A DNA stretch of 64,000 nt, taken from assembly GCA_050251735.1 (NCBI GenBank), contig JBFWMF010000007.1, positions 62,001-126,000 on the forward strand, written 5' to 3'. Below the pieces are notes generated by a model. That model did no database searches. It saw only the letters and a list, made by a program, of their open reading frames with translations, and was not told the DNA's origin. Below are positions 8,637 through 17,475 of this stretch, one piece after another (within the stretch, counting starts at the first letter, position 1; each line of letters opens with the position of its first letter). This stretch comes from Desulfitobacterium sp050251735 (lineage in GTDB: Bacteria > Bacillota > Desulfitobacteriia > Desulfitobacteriales > Desulfitobacteriaceae). The position numbers and the translations under genes were made by a program.

Positions 8637-9977
8637 ATGTCCACATGGGTTAAAGAATACGGTAAAAAGCTGTGCACTCCGGATCAAGCTGTCGGAGCAA
8701 TCAAGAGTGGGGATTGGATCATTTACTCCTATGCTGCTAATACCTTACCCGTACTCGATATGGCATTAGCCAAGCGGACCCCCGAACTCAAAGATATTCA
8801 GCTCTTAGCCGGAGTGAGCATGCGGCCTCATGCCGTGGTTAAAGCAGATCCTCGCGGCGAGCATTTTACCTGGGATTGTGTGCACTTTAGCGCCATTGAC
8901 CGCAAATACTATGAAATGGGTCGAGCTTTCTATGTTCCCTTAAGGTACTCAGAAGTACCACGCTATATTTTAGAAAACCTCAGCCACGTCGACGTTCTTA
9001 TGGTTCAAGTAAGTCCCATGGATCAGCACGGGAACTTTAACCTAGGACCCACGATTTCCCACTATCGGGCATCCGCAGATCGAGCCAAGACAGTAATCGT
9101 CGAAATCAACGAAGATATGCCCATCGCCCATGGCGGGTATGGCAACTACCTTCATGTTTCTGAAGTCGATTACATCGTCGAAGGTGGCCATACTGGGATG
9201 CCGCAAATTCCCACAACTTCCATTACCAGTGTCGATCGTAAAATTGCCCAATATGTTCTTGAGGATCTGCGCGATGGGGATTGCATCCAATTAGGAATCG
9301 GGGCTATGCCTAATGCGCTGGGTCAGCTGATTGCTGAGTCCGACTTAAAAGATCTTGGGGTGCACACGGAAATGCTGGTCGATAGCTATGTGGATATGTG
9401 GGAAGCCGGTCGCATTTCCGGTCGCAAAAAGCAAATCGACCGGGGAAGGATGGTCTATACCTTCGCCGGCGGGACCCAAAAGCTCTATGATTTTATCGAC
9501 AACAATCCTCAAGTAGCAGGCTATCCTGTGGACTATACCAATGACCGCTATATTGCCAGCCGTAACGATAATTTAGTCTCGATAAATAATGCTTTAGAAA
9601 TCGACCTCTCCGGGCAAGTGTGCTCAGAAACCATCGGACCACGCATGATCAGTGGCGCCGGGGGACAATTGGATTTTGTCGATGCAGCCTATAACTCCAA
9701 AGGTGGGCGCAGCTTTATTTGTATGGAATCCACCTTTACTTGTGCAGAAGGAAAACAGCACTCGCGGATCCGTCCTCTCTTGACGGAAGGGGCTGTGGTC
9801 ACCGATACCCGTCCCATGGTGCAATATGTAGCTACCGAATACGGTAAAGCGAACTTAAAAGGGGCCACCACCTGGCAACGGGCAGAGCGACTTATCAACC
9901 TAGCTCATCCCGATTTCCGTGAAGAGCTCATTAAAGAAGCCGAAAAGCTGCAGATTTGGAGAAGATCCAATAAATAA
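8637..9977 (+). CDS. Acetyl-CoA hydrolase/transferase family CoA-transferase (butyryl- or 4-hydroxybutyrate CoA:acetate type)
   Basis: A 446-residue protein of the Cat1/AbfT-like family I CoA-transferases, which move CoA between acyl-CoA and acetate or another acid. The HTEM segment (about residue 242) marks the usual active-site glutamate region, and the family motif appears as GAGGQLDFVDAA at about 340. The RBS GGGGAGGAC lies just before the ATG. No acyl-CoA ligase is seen in the cluster, so this enzyme could activate the substrate acid by CoA exchange or release the product; which acid cannot be told from sequence alone. The 136-bp gap before it is AT-rich, with no clear promoter that I would assert. 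Confidence 0.9.
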   Translation: MSTWVKEYGKKLCTPDQAVGAIKSGDWIIYSYAANTLPVLDMALAKRTPELKDIQLLAGVSMRPHAVVKADPRGEHFTWDCVHFSAIDRKYYEMGRAFYVPLRYSEVPRYILENLSHVDVLMVQVSPMDQHGNFNLGPTISHYRASADRAKTVIVEINEDMPIAHGGYGNYLHVSEVDYIVEGGHTGMPQIPTTSITSVDRKIAQYVLEDLRDGDCIQLGIGAMPNALGQLIAESDLKDLGVHTEMLVDSYVDMWEAGRISGRKKQIDRGRMVYTFAGGTQKLYDFIDNNPQVAGYPVDYTNDRYIASRNDNLVSINNALEIDLSGQVCSETIGPRMISGAGGQLDFVDAAYNSKGGRSFICMESTFTCAEGKQHSRIRPLLTEGAVVTDTRPMVQYVATEYGKANLKGATTWQRAERLINLAHPDFREELIKEAEKLQIWRRSNK

Positions 9978-10046
9978 TTAGCGAGATAAAAAAGATTAGC
10001 GGAATGAAAAAGTATGAAGTTAAGCTGGCAAAAGGAGGTAGGGAAT

Positions 10047-12161
10047 ATGACCCCTACTCGGGAGATTTATTGGAATATTGACGGCCATCTCATCATGTAT
10101 TTCTTTGCAGCAATCATGCTAGGAATCTTTGCTTATGGGATTGTCCGACGGTACCGCCTCTGGAAAATCGGGCAGCCTGAGAACCGCTGGGGGGCTGGCT
10201 GGCAAGGGGTAAAAGACATTCTTATATATGGCTTTGGCCACAAGCGGATTCTGAAGGATTTTACCCCGGGGGTTATGCATCTGGCGCTCCTCGTAGGGTT
10301 CATTTTCCTCTTCTTTGCCACAGCGATGATTACCTTACAGGCAGATTTCGGGATTAATATTTTCCAAGGAGCTTTGTATGTCTTTATTAAGATAACCACC
10401 AACCTCTTCGGACTGCTGGCCATGATCGGGGTCCTTTATCTCTTCTACCGACGTTATAGCAAACGCCCCACTAAACTCGATAACCAAAAAGATGATCTCC
10501 TAGCCTTGACCTTGATTTTAGTAATCTTAGTCACAGGTTTCTTTCTCCAAGGATTTCGAATGGCCAGTGAGCACGACCCTTGGGCCATCTATGGTTTTGC
10601 GGGTTACTGGATGATTGAACCCCTCCAAGCCATATTTAGCCAAGAGCAGTTGCTGGCTATGCATAAATACACCTGGTGGTTTCACATGCTGATAGCCTTT
10701 GTCTTTATCGCCTATCTGCCCTACTCTAAGCTTTTCCACATCCTCTTGGGGCCGATCAACCAATTCCTTCGTCAGCGGGGCCCGGTCGGTGTCCCGGAGC
10801 TTATCGATTTCGAAGACGAATCCCAAGAGACTTTCGGCTTGAGTGAATTCAAGCAACTGTCTTGGAAAGCCATCTTCAACTCAGATGTCTGTATTCGTTG
10901 CGGACGTTGTCAAGAAAACTGTCCTGCCTATGTGAGTGGTAAGCATCTCAACCCGAAACAAGCCATCCAAAATATTAAGGTTCGAGCGGCAGAAGAGTAT
11001 CAAGCCGTTTGCCTGGCGAAAAAGGAAGCTAAACACTCTGCCAAGCAAGTAGAAAAAATGACTTCTGATGAAGTAGCAACTGCCGTTGATGTTGATGGGA
11101 CGACAGCACTAGAAATACCACCTGGACGCGCATTGCTAGGTGATGTCATCTCAGAGCAAGATATTTGGGATTGCACCACCTGCCGCTCTTGCGAACAGCA
11201 ATGTCCCGTTTTTGTCGAGCATGTCGATAAAACCGTAGAAATGAGAAGAAATCTTGTGCTTATGGAATCCCGTTTCCCCAGTGAAGCCCAGATTGCTTTC
11301 CGCAACATGGAGAACAATGGCAACCCTTGGGGTATCGGTTGGAACAAACGGGAAGAATTTCTGAAGGGATTGGAGGTCCCGACACTTGCGGAGAACCCTG
11401 AGGCGGAGATCCTCTACTGGCCAGGTTGCTCGGGAGCCTTCGATGCTCGGAACCAAAAGGTTTCGGCTGCCTTGGTCAAATTGCTTCGGGTAGCTAAGGT
11501 AAACTTTGCTATTCTAGGCAATGAGGAAAAATGCTGCGGAGACTCTGCCCGCAAGCTAGGTAATGAATTCCTTTACCAGACCTTAGCTGCAGAGAACATC
11601 GAGGTCATGAAGGGATACGGCGTGAAAAAAATTATTACGCAATGTCCTCACTGCTTTCAAACTCTCAGCCATGATTACCCTCAATTAGGTGGAAAGTTTG
11701 AGGTTGTCCATCATACAACTTACCTCAAAGAACTTATAGATAGCGGCAGACTCAAGCTTTATGAAGGGCAGGTTCTTAAGGATGGGGAAGGTAGGGGCAA
11801 AGAACTCCAGCTCCGGATGACCTATCATGACTCTTGCTACTTAGGACGCTATAATAAGATCTACAGTGAACCGCGGGAAATCCTTAAAAAGGCCGGCTTA
11901 AAGGTCATCGAAATGAAAAGAACTAAGGAGAAGAGCTTCTGCTGCGGTGCCGGTGGCGGTCGCATGTGGCTAGAAGAGCATGAAGGAGAACGCATCAATG
12001 AGCTACGCACGGAGGAAGCACTGGCTACGGGAGCTGAGATCGTCGGCACGGCCTGCCCCTTCTGCCTAACCATGTTCAATGATGGTCTCAATGCCAAGGA
12101 AGAAGCTGCTCCTAAGACCAAAGCCTTAGATATAGCCGAAATCCTTGCTCAAAGGATCTAG
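10047..12161 (+). CDS. fadF: Membrane FeS oxidoreductase, FadF/EMO type (ETF:menaquinone oxidoreductase candidate)
   Basis: A 704-residue protein, close to the length of Bacillus FadF (YwjF). About residues 10-250 contain five or so hydrophobic helices of the nitrate-reductase-gamma type. Two 4Fe-4S motifs follow, CIRCGRCQENCP and CTTCRSCEQQCP. Two cysteine-rich CCG domains come last, with EKCCGDSARKLG and SFCCGAGGG. Homologues next to etfBA in Syntrophomonas and Geobacter-type organisms are proposed to carry electrons from ETF to menaquinone. The upstream ATG at 10014 lacks an RBS, while AGGAGG at 10033-10038 sits 8 bases before the ATG at 10047. It closes the beta-oxidation cluster. The quinone link is inferred from family and context. 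Confidence 0.88.
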   Translation: MTPTREIYWNIDGHLIMYFFAAIMLGIFAYGIVRRYRLWKIGQPENRWGAGWQGVKDILIYGFGHKRILKDFTPGVMHLALLVGFIFLFFATAMITLQADFGINIFQGALYVFIKITTNLFGLLAMIGVLYLFYRRYSKRPTKLDNQKDDLLALTLILVILVTGFFLQGFRMASEHDPWAIYGFAGYWMIEPLQAIFSQEQLLAMHKYTWWFHMLIAFVFIAYLPYSKLFHILLGPINQFLRQRGPVGVPELIDFEDESQETFGLSEFKQLSWKAIFNSDVCIRCGRCQENCPAYVSGKHLNPKQAIQNIKVRAAEEYQAVCLAKKEAKHSAKQVEKMTSDEVATAVDVDGTTALEIPPGRALLGDVISEQDIWDCTTCRSCEQQCPVFVEHVDKTVEMRRNLVLMESRFPSEAQIAFRNMENNGNPWGIGWNKREEFLKGLEVPTLAENPEAEILYWPGCSGAFDARNQKVSAALVKLLRVAKVNFAILGNEEKCCGDSARKLGNEFLYQTLAAENIEVMKGYGVKKIITQCPHCFQTLSHDYPQLGGKFEVVHHTTYLKELIDSGRLKLYEGQVLKDGEGRGKELQLRMTYHDSCYLGRYNKIYSEPREILKKAGLKVIEMKRTKEKSFCCGAGGGRMWLEEHEGERINELRTEEALATGAEIVGTACPFCLTMFNDGLNAKEEAAPKTKALDIAEILAQRI

Positions 12162-12169
12162 AAGAAAAA

Positions 12170-12197
12170 GAGACGGTCATGAATTCATGACCGTCTC
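12170..12197. terminator. Perfect palindromic terminator between convergent genes
   Basis: A 28-base perfect palindrome, GAGACGGTCATGAA and its complement. Read on the minus strand it is followed by CTTTTTCTTC, a T-rich tail suited to ending the small minus-strand gene; on the plus strand the tail is only CTCTT. It lies just past the fadF stop. Confidence 0.75.
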
Positions 12198-12200
12198 CTC

Positions 12201-12392
12201 TTAAACTCCTGCACACTCATCGCATTTGACTAAGTATACTTGGCCATCCTCACCGGAATAGCTGATGGTCTTGTGGCACACAGAGCAGACCACTTGAAAA
12301 GGATGGTTTACTTTTTGATCATCATTAAGATGATTTTTATTAAGCTGATCTTCTTTGGGCTGGTCTGATTCATGTAAAGCTTCTAAAGTCAT
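12201..12392 (-). CDS. Small zinc-ribbon-like protein of unknown function
   Basis: A 63-residue product with a hydrophilic, Asp/Asn/Gln-rich N-terminal half and a compact C-terminal half containing CSVC and CDEC, a four-cysteine arrangement expected to hold one zinc. I do not recognise the family. AAGGAGG on the minus strand (complement of 12402-12408) supports translation; the ATG at 12392 lies about 10 bases away and a TTG two codons earlier only 4 bases, so the start is uncertain. It converges on fadF and ends at the shared palindrome. The microsatellite-rich region follows upstream. Confidence 0.6.
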   Translation of the reverse strand: MTLEALHESDQPKEDQLNKNHLNDDQKVNHPFQVVCSVCHKTISYSGEDGQVYLVKCDECAGV

Positions 12393-12429
12393 TGACAAAG
12401 AGCCTCCTTAGTATATTAGGATATTTGAA

Positions 12430-12730
12430 TAGTAGGTCTTGAATATGAAAGATTTTAGGTCGCAGGCTGTAGGTTTTAGTTTACAGGATTATGATTATAG
12501 GTAGATAGGTAGATAGGTAGATAGATAGACAGTTGGATAGGTTGATAAGCTAATTTTACTACAGGTTGGAAGTTGGCACAAATAGACAGATTGCTGAAGA
12601 AAGTTTATGATATAGAGAGTTTGAAATATACCAGTTAGATAGTTTCGTATAGATAGTTAGTAGATAGTTCGGTAAAATAGTTAGTTTGATGGCTCGTAAA
12701 GTAGTGGTAAGATGGTCCGCCTTAGTTTTT
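12430..12730. repeat. Low-complexity tract rich in GATAG repeats
   Basis: This gap has no gene. At 12499-12530 the unit GTAGATAG runs in tandem for about three and a half copies, and degraded versions (ATAGTTAG, TAGATAGT, TTGATAGG) continue to about 12700. The composition is strongly purine-biased on the plus strand. The pattern suggests slippage expansion and decay. No promoter could be assigned for the downstream MBL gene inside it. Confidence 0.7.
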
Positions 12731-12765
12731 AAGAGATATTAGTAGTGAAAATAGAGGGGATAGAC

Positions 12766-13689
12766 ATGGTATTAAGAGAAATTGCTCCTGAAATCTTTTG
12801 CCTTGAGGTTTCAGTCAAGTTAAATATCAACAAGGTGAATCTCTATATTTTCCGTGGTAAGGTGCCCACCATGATTGATACGGGTACTAATGATCCCGAG
12901 GTATACCAAGCGATTCAAGAGGCGCTTAAGGAATTAGGCATCCCACGCCTCGAGCAGGTTCTCCTGACCCATTGGCATGTGGACCATGCCGGGGGAGCAG
13001 AAAGCTTAAGAAAAGATGGGACGCGTATTCTCATCGGTAAGCGGGATTATGAAGAATGGGTCGACTTTAGTAGTGGCAAGAGCTTTAAAATCTATGAAAA
13101 TTATGCAGCAAAGGCCTGGGGGGTGCCCCAAGAACAGTTGGCGGCGATCTTAAAATCCAATAAGAGGCTAAGCTTTTTTTCAACCCTGCCGGAGGGAGTC
13201 GAAAAGATCGACGTCGGTGCTGTCATTCAGGCCGGTAATTACACCCTGAAAACTATACTGACACCGGGTCATACCGCAGGCCATCTTTCCTACTATGAAG
13301 AAGACTTGGGATTGCTCTTTTCCGGAGATTCACTACTGCCAGATGTGGTTCCTTATCCGGGAACCTGGCTGGAGAATGGTGAATTAGTCAGTGGCTTGCC
13401 CAGTTATCTTCGTGCTTTGGAACGGATAGAAGCTCTCGGGGCAAGAGTCTACTTGCCAGCCCATGGCCTGACTCGGAAATCCCCGGAATCCCGTTGCCAA
13501 GAGATTCGCAACCAAATATTCAGACAGGTCGAAGCTTATATCCCCGGTGAATCCATCTTTGCTAAAGCCGTCAGCTTAAGCAAAGGTAAGTTTGACCCCA
13601 TGGTTGCTTTTATCCATATGCATTATATGTATGGCTGGGAAACCTTAAAGATCAAGAAAACTCCCAACCCCTTATACTCCACCAAATAA
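12766..13689 (+). CDS. Metallo-beta-lactamase fold hydrolase
   Basis: A 307-residue MBL-superfamily hydrolase. The metal-binding HxHxDH motif appears as LTHWHVDHAGG, further ligands in TPGHTAGHLSYY and FSGDSLLP, and the late histidine in LPAHGL. The C-terminal 60 residues resemble the helical tail of MBL proteins of the glyoxalase-II-like/RNase Z-like broad class that act on thioesters or lactones, but the substrate is unknown. An in-frame GTG at 12745 exists, yet GAGGGGA (12754-12760) fits the ATG at 12766. It stands alone between the repeat tract and a terminator, with its position after a CoA-thioester pathway as the only hint. Confidence 0.85.
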   Translation: MVLREIAPEIFCLEVSVKLNINKVNLYIFRGKVPTMIDTGTNDPEVYQAIQEALKELGIPRLEQVLLTHWHVDHAGGAESLRKDGTRILIGKRDYEEWVDFSSGKSFKIYENYAAKAWGVPQEQLAAILKSNKRLSFFSTLPEGVEKIDVGAVIQAGNYTLKTILTPGHTAGHLSYYEEDLGLLFSGDSLLPDVVPYPGTWLENGELVSGLPSYLRALERIEALGARVYLPAHGLTRKSPESRCQEIRNQIFRQVEAYIPGESIFAKAVSLSKGKFDPMVAFIHMHYMYGWETLKIKKTPNPLYSTK

Positions 13690-13715
13690 TCCTAATAATT
13701 ATAAGTGCGTTGCTT

Positions 13716-13745
13716 AGGTCCTTTTCCGACGGAAAGGGCCTTTTT
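13716..13745 (+). terminator. Rho-independent terminator after the MBL gene
   Basis: GGTCCTTTTCCG pairs with CGGAAAGGGCC around a very short loop and is followed by TTTTT, 27 bases after the stop codon. Confidence 0.85.
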
Positions 13746-13890
13746 AATACTCCCGAAAAACATGGTATACTAGAGAGTGCTAATCTATTGATAAGATATA
13801 ATCTACTCAGATAATGTATTGAAAACTGGCTTAGCAAAGTGAAGAAGAACATAGCAAGGTCAAAACCATAAAAACAAGGTGAAGTAAAGT

Positions 13891-15171
13891 ATGAATGAAG
13901 TGCCAACAACCATTACCCAGACAAAGAAGGTCCGGGGTAAAACCTATCGCAAAGCCAATATCGCCCTTGGCCTCTCCGCTTTGGGCTTAGCTATTGTATA
14001 CCCTTTTCAAGGCTCCTTTTGGGGAGGACTTCTTACCAGTGGCTGCACGGCGGCTTTAGTGGGAGGACTTGCTGATTGGTTTGCTGTTAAAGCCCTCTTT
14101 CGGCGCCCCTTAGGAATCCGACCGGGAAGGATATTCCGCACCGAGATCATCCCTAGGAATCGGGAGCGGATCTTTCAAGCCTTGACTGATATGGTGGAAA
14201 ATGAACTTCTTTCGCGAGAAGCCTTACAGAAGAAGCTGGAAACCTATGATTTTGCAGCACCGTCCTTAAAAGCCTGGGATGCCCTAGGGCGGGACCGTGT
14301 AAGACCCATTTTGACTCAATTTTTACAGCAGCTTCAAGGGCCACTTAGGCAAAGCTTAGAAGACTTAAAACTAGAGAATGAAGCGTTTTTTCAGCAGGAA
14401 AGCTTAAGTGAGAAGCTTAATCCCATTGTGGGACATGTCCTTTTTCACCTATGGGAAGGTGCAGAGGGCAAGAAGCTGATAGCGACGGGGACCATGACTC
14501 TTGGTCAGTGGGTTCAAGAAACAGAGGTACACCTATGGTTAACTCGTTGGTTAGAGCATGCTATAGAACGCTACATCAGTGAGAACCCCTCTCGGCGCTT
14601 TCTTGTCATGTTTCTGCCCAAGCCCTCGGACTTAGCCCTAAATCTCCAGAAGCAAATCTCAGATTATCTTGGAGAAGATACAACCCAAGCAGAAATATGC
14701 CAATGGCTCAAGCAACAGGCACAGAACCAAGCTTACCGTTTAACCGCAGGAGAGGAATCGGACGCCCCCAGCCAAAAGACAAGCTACTGGGCCACGACTA
14801 CCGTCATGAAGTTATTGCAAGAGCTCGTCAAGGCTTCACTGGAAAAGCTCGACCTTCAGGCAACGACTGCAAAACTGGAGGAACGGCTTCTCGATGGCCT
14901 AGAAAGTAGCATAGCTTCCCTCAAGGGAAGTCCGGAAAAACAAGAAGATTTCAACGCCTATGTCCAAGGGAAAATTATTCCCCTTATTAATGCGAAGCAC
15001 CAGAAAATTGGCCAACTGGTCCACGAAGGCTTAGAGAAATACTCCGATGAAATGCTTGTTGAGCTGATCGAATCAAAAGCCGGAGACGACCTCCAAATGA
15101 TCAGAATTAACGGCTCGGTAGTCGGCGGTCTAGCCGGAATGCTTATCTTTTTAGTGAGTGGCCTTCTTTAA
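13891..15171 (+). CDS. DUF445 membrane protein, first of a tandem pair
   Basis: A 426-residue DUF445 protein (YheB-like). It has an N-terminal hydrophobic hairpin (about residues 24-60), then the family signature GGLADWFAVKALFRRPLG and IPRNRERI, a long helical cytoplasmic or extracytoplasmic middle, and a C-terminal motif DDLQMIRINGSVVGGLAGMLIFLV that forms a last membrane segment. The function of the family is not established. A paralogue with the same architecture follows 84 bases later. RBS is weak (AAGGTGAAGT before the ATG). A TG-n-TATACT element at 13763-13771 could be an extended -10, with no clear -35. Confidence 0.88.
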   Translation: MNEVPTTITQTKKVRGKTYRKANIALGLSALGLAIVYPFQGSFWGGLLTSGCTAALVGGLADWFAVKALFRRPLGIRPGRIFRTEIIPRNRERIFQALTDMVENELLSREALQKKLETYDFAAPSLKAWDALGRDRVRPILTQFLQQLQGPLRQSLEDLKLENEAFFQQESLSEKLNPIVGHVLFHLWEGAEGKKLIATGTMTLGQWVQETEVHLWLTRWLEHAIERYISENPSRRFLVMFLPKPSDLALNLQKQISDYLGEDTTQAEICQWLKQQAQNQAYRLTAGEESDAPSQKTSYWATTTVMKLLQELVKASLEKLDLQATTAKLEERLLDGLESSIASLKGSPEKQEDFNAYVQGKIIPLINAKHQKIGQLVHEGLEKYSDEMLVELIESKAGDDLQMIRINGSVVGGLAGMLIFLVSGLL

Positions 15172-15177
15172 ATGCGA

Positions 15178-15237
15178 ACAGGGGACCTGTCCCCCGTTTG
15201 CAAAACGTTAGCAAAACTGACAAGGGGATGTCCCTTG
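15178..15237. repeat. REP-like palindromes, copy 2 (two hairpins)
   Basis: GGGGAC-CT-GTCCCC at 15181-15194 is identical to the core at 6377-6390. A second palindrome, CAAGGG-GATGT-CCCTTG, lies at 15221-15237. Together they fill most of the 84-bp gap between the two DUF445 genes, an intra-operon position. Confidence 0.7.
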
Positions 15238-15255
15238 ACCACACGGAGGACAAGT

Positions 15256-16548
15256 ATGAATTACCAACGCAAAGCTAATCTCGTTTTAGGCAGCGTTTTT
15301 CTGATATTTCTTTTGGCATTATGGCTAAGATACCAATGGCCAACTGTTCAAGGGGTGCGCTTCTTTCTCTTTGTCAGTGAGGCTGCTCTAGTCGGCGGAC
15401 TTGCCGACTGGTTTGCTGTGACTGCGCTCTTTCGCAAGCCCTTGGGTTGGTCCTATCACACGGCACTTATTCCTCGCAATCGAGAAAAGATGACAGAAGC
15501 CATTGTGGCTATGGTTCAAAATGAACTGCTTAGTGAAAGCCTCATGCGTCAAAAAATCCAAGGCTTTCAGCTAAGCACTTGGTTTATAAATACCATCGAG
15601 AAGTCAGGCGGAGCACCATGGCTAGCGGAAAAGTTGAGTCAAGGGCTTGCTCAGTGGTGCAAAAATGCTGACATCTCTCAGCTAAGTAACAAAATCGAAG
15701 CTTTGCTGAAGGCAAAGATGCTAACTGCGGGTCTGGCCAAACCCATGCTCGTCCAGGGGAGACTTATGCTGGAGAAGCAAGAGTTTGATCAACTATTGGA
15801 TCAAGGTATCGAGAAAGTTCTCGATTTGGCGACCCAGCCCCAAGCCCGGGAAATTCTCGTCCAGGTCCTTGGACAAATCCAAGAGCAGCAAGTGGGCAAC
15901 GGTGGTAAGCTGCAGAAAACCATTCTGGGACTTTTCCAGGTGACGGATGGCATCAACCTGGAGGAAGCGGCTGAGGGTCTGCAAATAGAATTGATTCTCC
16001 ATTTAAGAGAATTGCAAATGCCCCACCATGCTGTCCGGGGTCAGCTCAAGGAGATTATAGCTGGCAAGCTCGGGGCACTAGAGACAGACGTTGAAGCCTT
16101 AAATGCTCTCGAAAACTGGAAGAACACTTTTTTCGCTGAGGCCAAGTTGGAAGCCCCCTTGAGGATACTCTTAGAGCAAATCTTCGAGTCCTTACGGGAA
16201 GGAAAGCTCCCAACAGGTCAAGAACTCGCACTCTTCCTGCAACCAGCCCTTGAGAAATGGTGGCCAGAGTTTAGAGAGGATTCGGCACTGCAGCATAGCT
16301 TAGATCAGTTCGTTCAAGATATGCTGATCCAAGCCTTACAAAGTGAGCATGCTGTCATCGGGCAAATCGTTCGAGAAACGCTTCAGAGCCTCAACGAAGA
16401 GGAGCTCAACCGTTTTATCGAAGATAAGGCCGGGAACGATCTTCAATGGATTCGCATCAATGGTTCCTTAGTCGGGGGAATGGTCGGAGCGGTTCTTTTT
16501 GTGGTTTTGAATTACGGATATAGTCCTTTATTGGAGTTAATTAGGTAG
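15256..16548 (+). CDS. DUF445 membrane protein, second of a tandem pair
   Basis: A 430-residue paralogue of the preceding gene product, with the matching signature GGLADWFAVTALFRKPLG, IPRNREKM and C-terminal DLQWIRINGSLVGGMVGAVLF. An open frame extends upstream to 15172, but that stretch is REP palindrome sequence with no RBS; CGGAGGA at 15244-15250 supports the ATG at 15256. The middle region is long and helical, as in other DUF445 members. The pairing of two divergent copies suggests a heteromeric complex or subfunctionalised duplicates, which is inference. Confidence 0.88.
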   Translation: MNYQRKANLVLGSVFLIFLLALWLRYQWPTVQGVRFFLFVSEAALVGGLADWFAVTALFRKPLGWSYHTALIPRNREKMTEAIVAMVQNELLSESLMRQKIQGFQLSTWFINTIEKSGGAPWLAEKLSQGLAQWCKNADISQLSNKIEALLKAKMLTAGLAKPMLVQGRLMLEKQEFDQLLDQGIEKVLDLATQPQAREILVQVLGQIQEQQVGNGGKLQKTILGLFQVTDGINLEEAAEGLQIELILHLRELQMPHHAVRGQLKEIIAGKLGALETDVEALNALENWKNTFFAEAKLEAPLRILLEQIFESLREGKLPTGQELALFLQPALEKWWPEFREDSALQHSLDQFVQDMLIQALQSEHAVIGQIVRETLQSLNEEELNRFIEDKAGNDLQWIRINGSLVGGMVGAVLFVVLNYGYSPLLELIR

Positions 16549-16600
16549 TGAGTAATCTGTGATAAGGATAATGATTCCTTTTCGTTAATAAAAAATTTAT

Positions 16601-16629
16601 TTGACCAACCTAGTTTGGAATGATATATA
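16601..16629 (+). promoter_or_regulatory. SigA-type promoter of the TetR/RND operon
   Basis: TTGACC at 16601-16606 and TATATA at 16624-16629 are separated by exactly 17 bases. The palindromic operator begins 10 bases after the -10, so a bound repressor would cover the transcription start. Confidence 0.75.
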
Positions 16630-16638
16630 TAAGAGTGG

Positions 16639-16656
16639 ACCGACCGAACGGTCGGT
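16639..16656. promoter_or_regulatory. TetR-family operator
   Basis: ACCGACCG-AA-CGGTCGGT is a perfect inverted repeat with 8-bp arms and a 2-base centre, the size and symmetry expected for a TetR dimer site. Its place right after the -10 of the only promoter before the TetR gene points to autorepression of the whole efflux operon. Confidence 0.8.
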
Positions 16657-16827
16657 TCTGAAAAAACTGACAATACATATGATTAGTTCATAGCACAAAA
16701 TTACGTGGCTCACAAAACTGTCCGATAATGAGGAGGAAGATGTTTAAGAAGAAAACTGTCGCCTATTAATTGTATGTCTCAGAAAACATTACTGGTAAAT
16801 AGGACTCGAAAATGGAGGACCCCCTAA

Positions 16828-17403
16828 GTGGCAAAAGAAGAAAAACGATTAGAAATCCTCAGGGCTACCCTTAAAGTTATCTCGGAAATGGGCTTTGAAG
16901 GGGCCAAAATGGAGGATATCGCGAAAGGAGCAGGGGTTGGCAAAGGCACGATTTATGAGTATTTTGAGAGCAAGAACACCTTATTTACGGAGATGCTCCA
17001 TAATTGCACAAAGCTATTCCAAGATGAATTGGCTAACACTTTGGCAGATGGACAAAACCTAGAAGAAAAGATTCGCAATTTATCCGTGCATAATGCACAT
17101 TTTATTGCCTCTCATGCTATATTCATGAATGCGCCCGCAGCCCATCAATCCCTGCCGGAGGAAACCCAGGAACAGATCAAGAAGGATTGGGATACTATTT
17201 TTGCGACCGTCGAGGAAGAAGTCAGCAAAGCCATACAATCCCAAGAGATTCGCTCGGACCTTGATCCAGAGATGGCTACATCCATAATTCTGGGTGGCTT
17301 GAATCAGTATATTATGAAGAAACTTATGGGAGACCATTTAGCCCCTGAGGAGATCGACCATGCCGGGATTGCCCACTTGATGATTTCGGGGCTTAGACGG
17401 TAG
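16828..17403 (+). CDS. TetR-family repressor of the RND efflux operon
   Basis: A 191-residue TetR regulator with an N-terminal HTH: ILRATLKVISEMGFEGAKMEDIAKGAGVGKGTIYEYFESK. The variable C-terminal helical domain would bind the inducer. It starts at GTG behind AATGGAGGA. It lies 72 bases upstream of the membrane-fusion lipoprotein gene and 190 bases downstream of a strong promoter-operator pair, so it very likely represses its own operon and releases it when a toxic compound binds. The inducer is not predictable. Confidence 0.9.
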   Translation: MAKEEKRLEILRATLKVISEMGFEGAKMEDIAKGAGVGKGTIYEYFESKNTLFTEMLHNCTKLFQDELANTLADGQNLEEKIRNLSVHNAHFIASHAIFMNAPAAHQSLPEETQEQIKKDWDTIFATVEEEVSKAIQSQEIRSDLDPEMATSIILGGLNQYIMKKLMGDHLAPEEIDHAGIAHLMISGLRR

Positions 17404-17475
17404 GCCCAAAGCTAACACCGATTAGACAAAAACTAAAACAATTAGGGCTTGGCCCAAATGGAGGATTATAACTAT

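Noticed and set aside
12499..12530. CRISPR-like array
   Set aside because: The repeat unit is 8 bp with no spacers and no cas genes; a simple tandem repeat. No CRISPR array was seen elsewhere.
15172..15255. Longer N-terminus for the second DUF445 protein
   Set aside because: The stretch is palindromic repeat; CGGAGGA supports the ATG at 15256.
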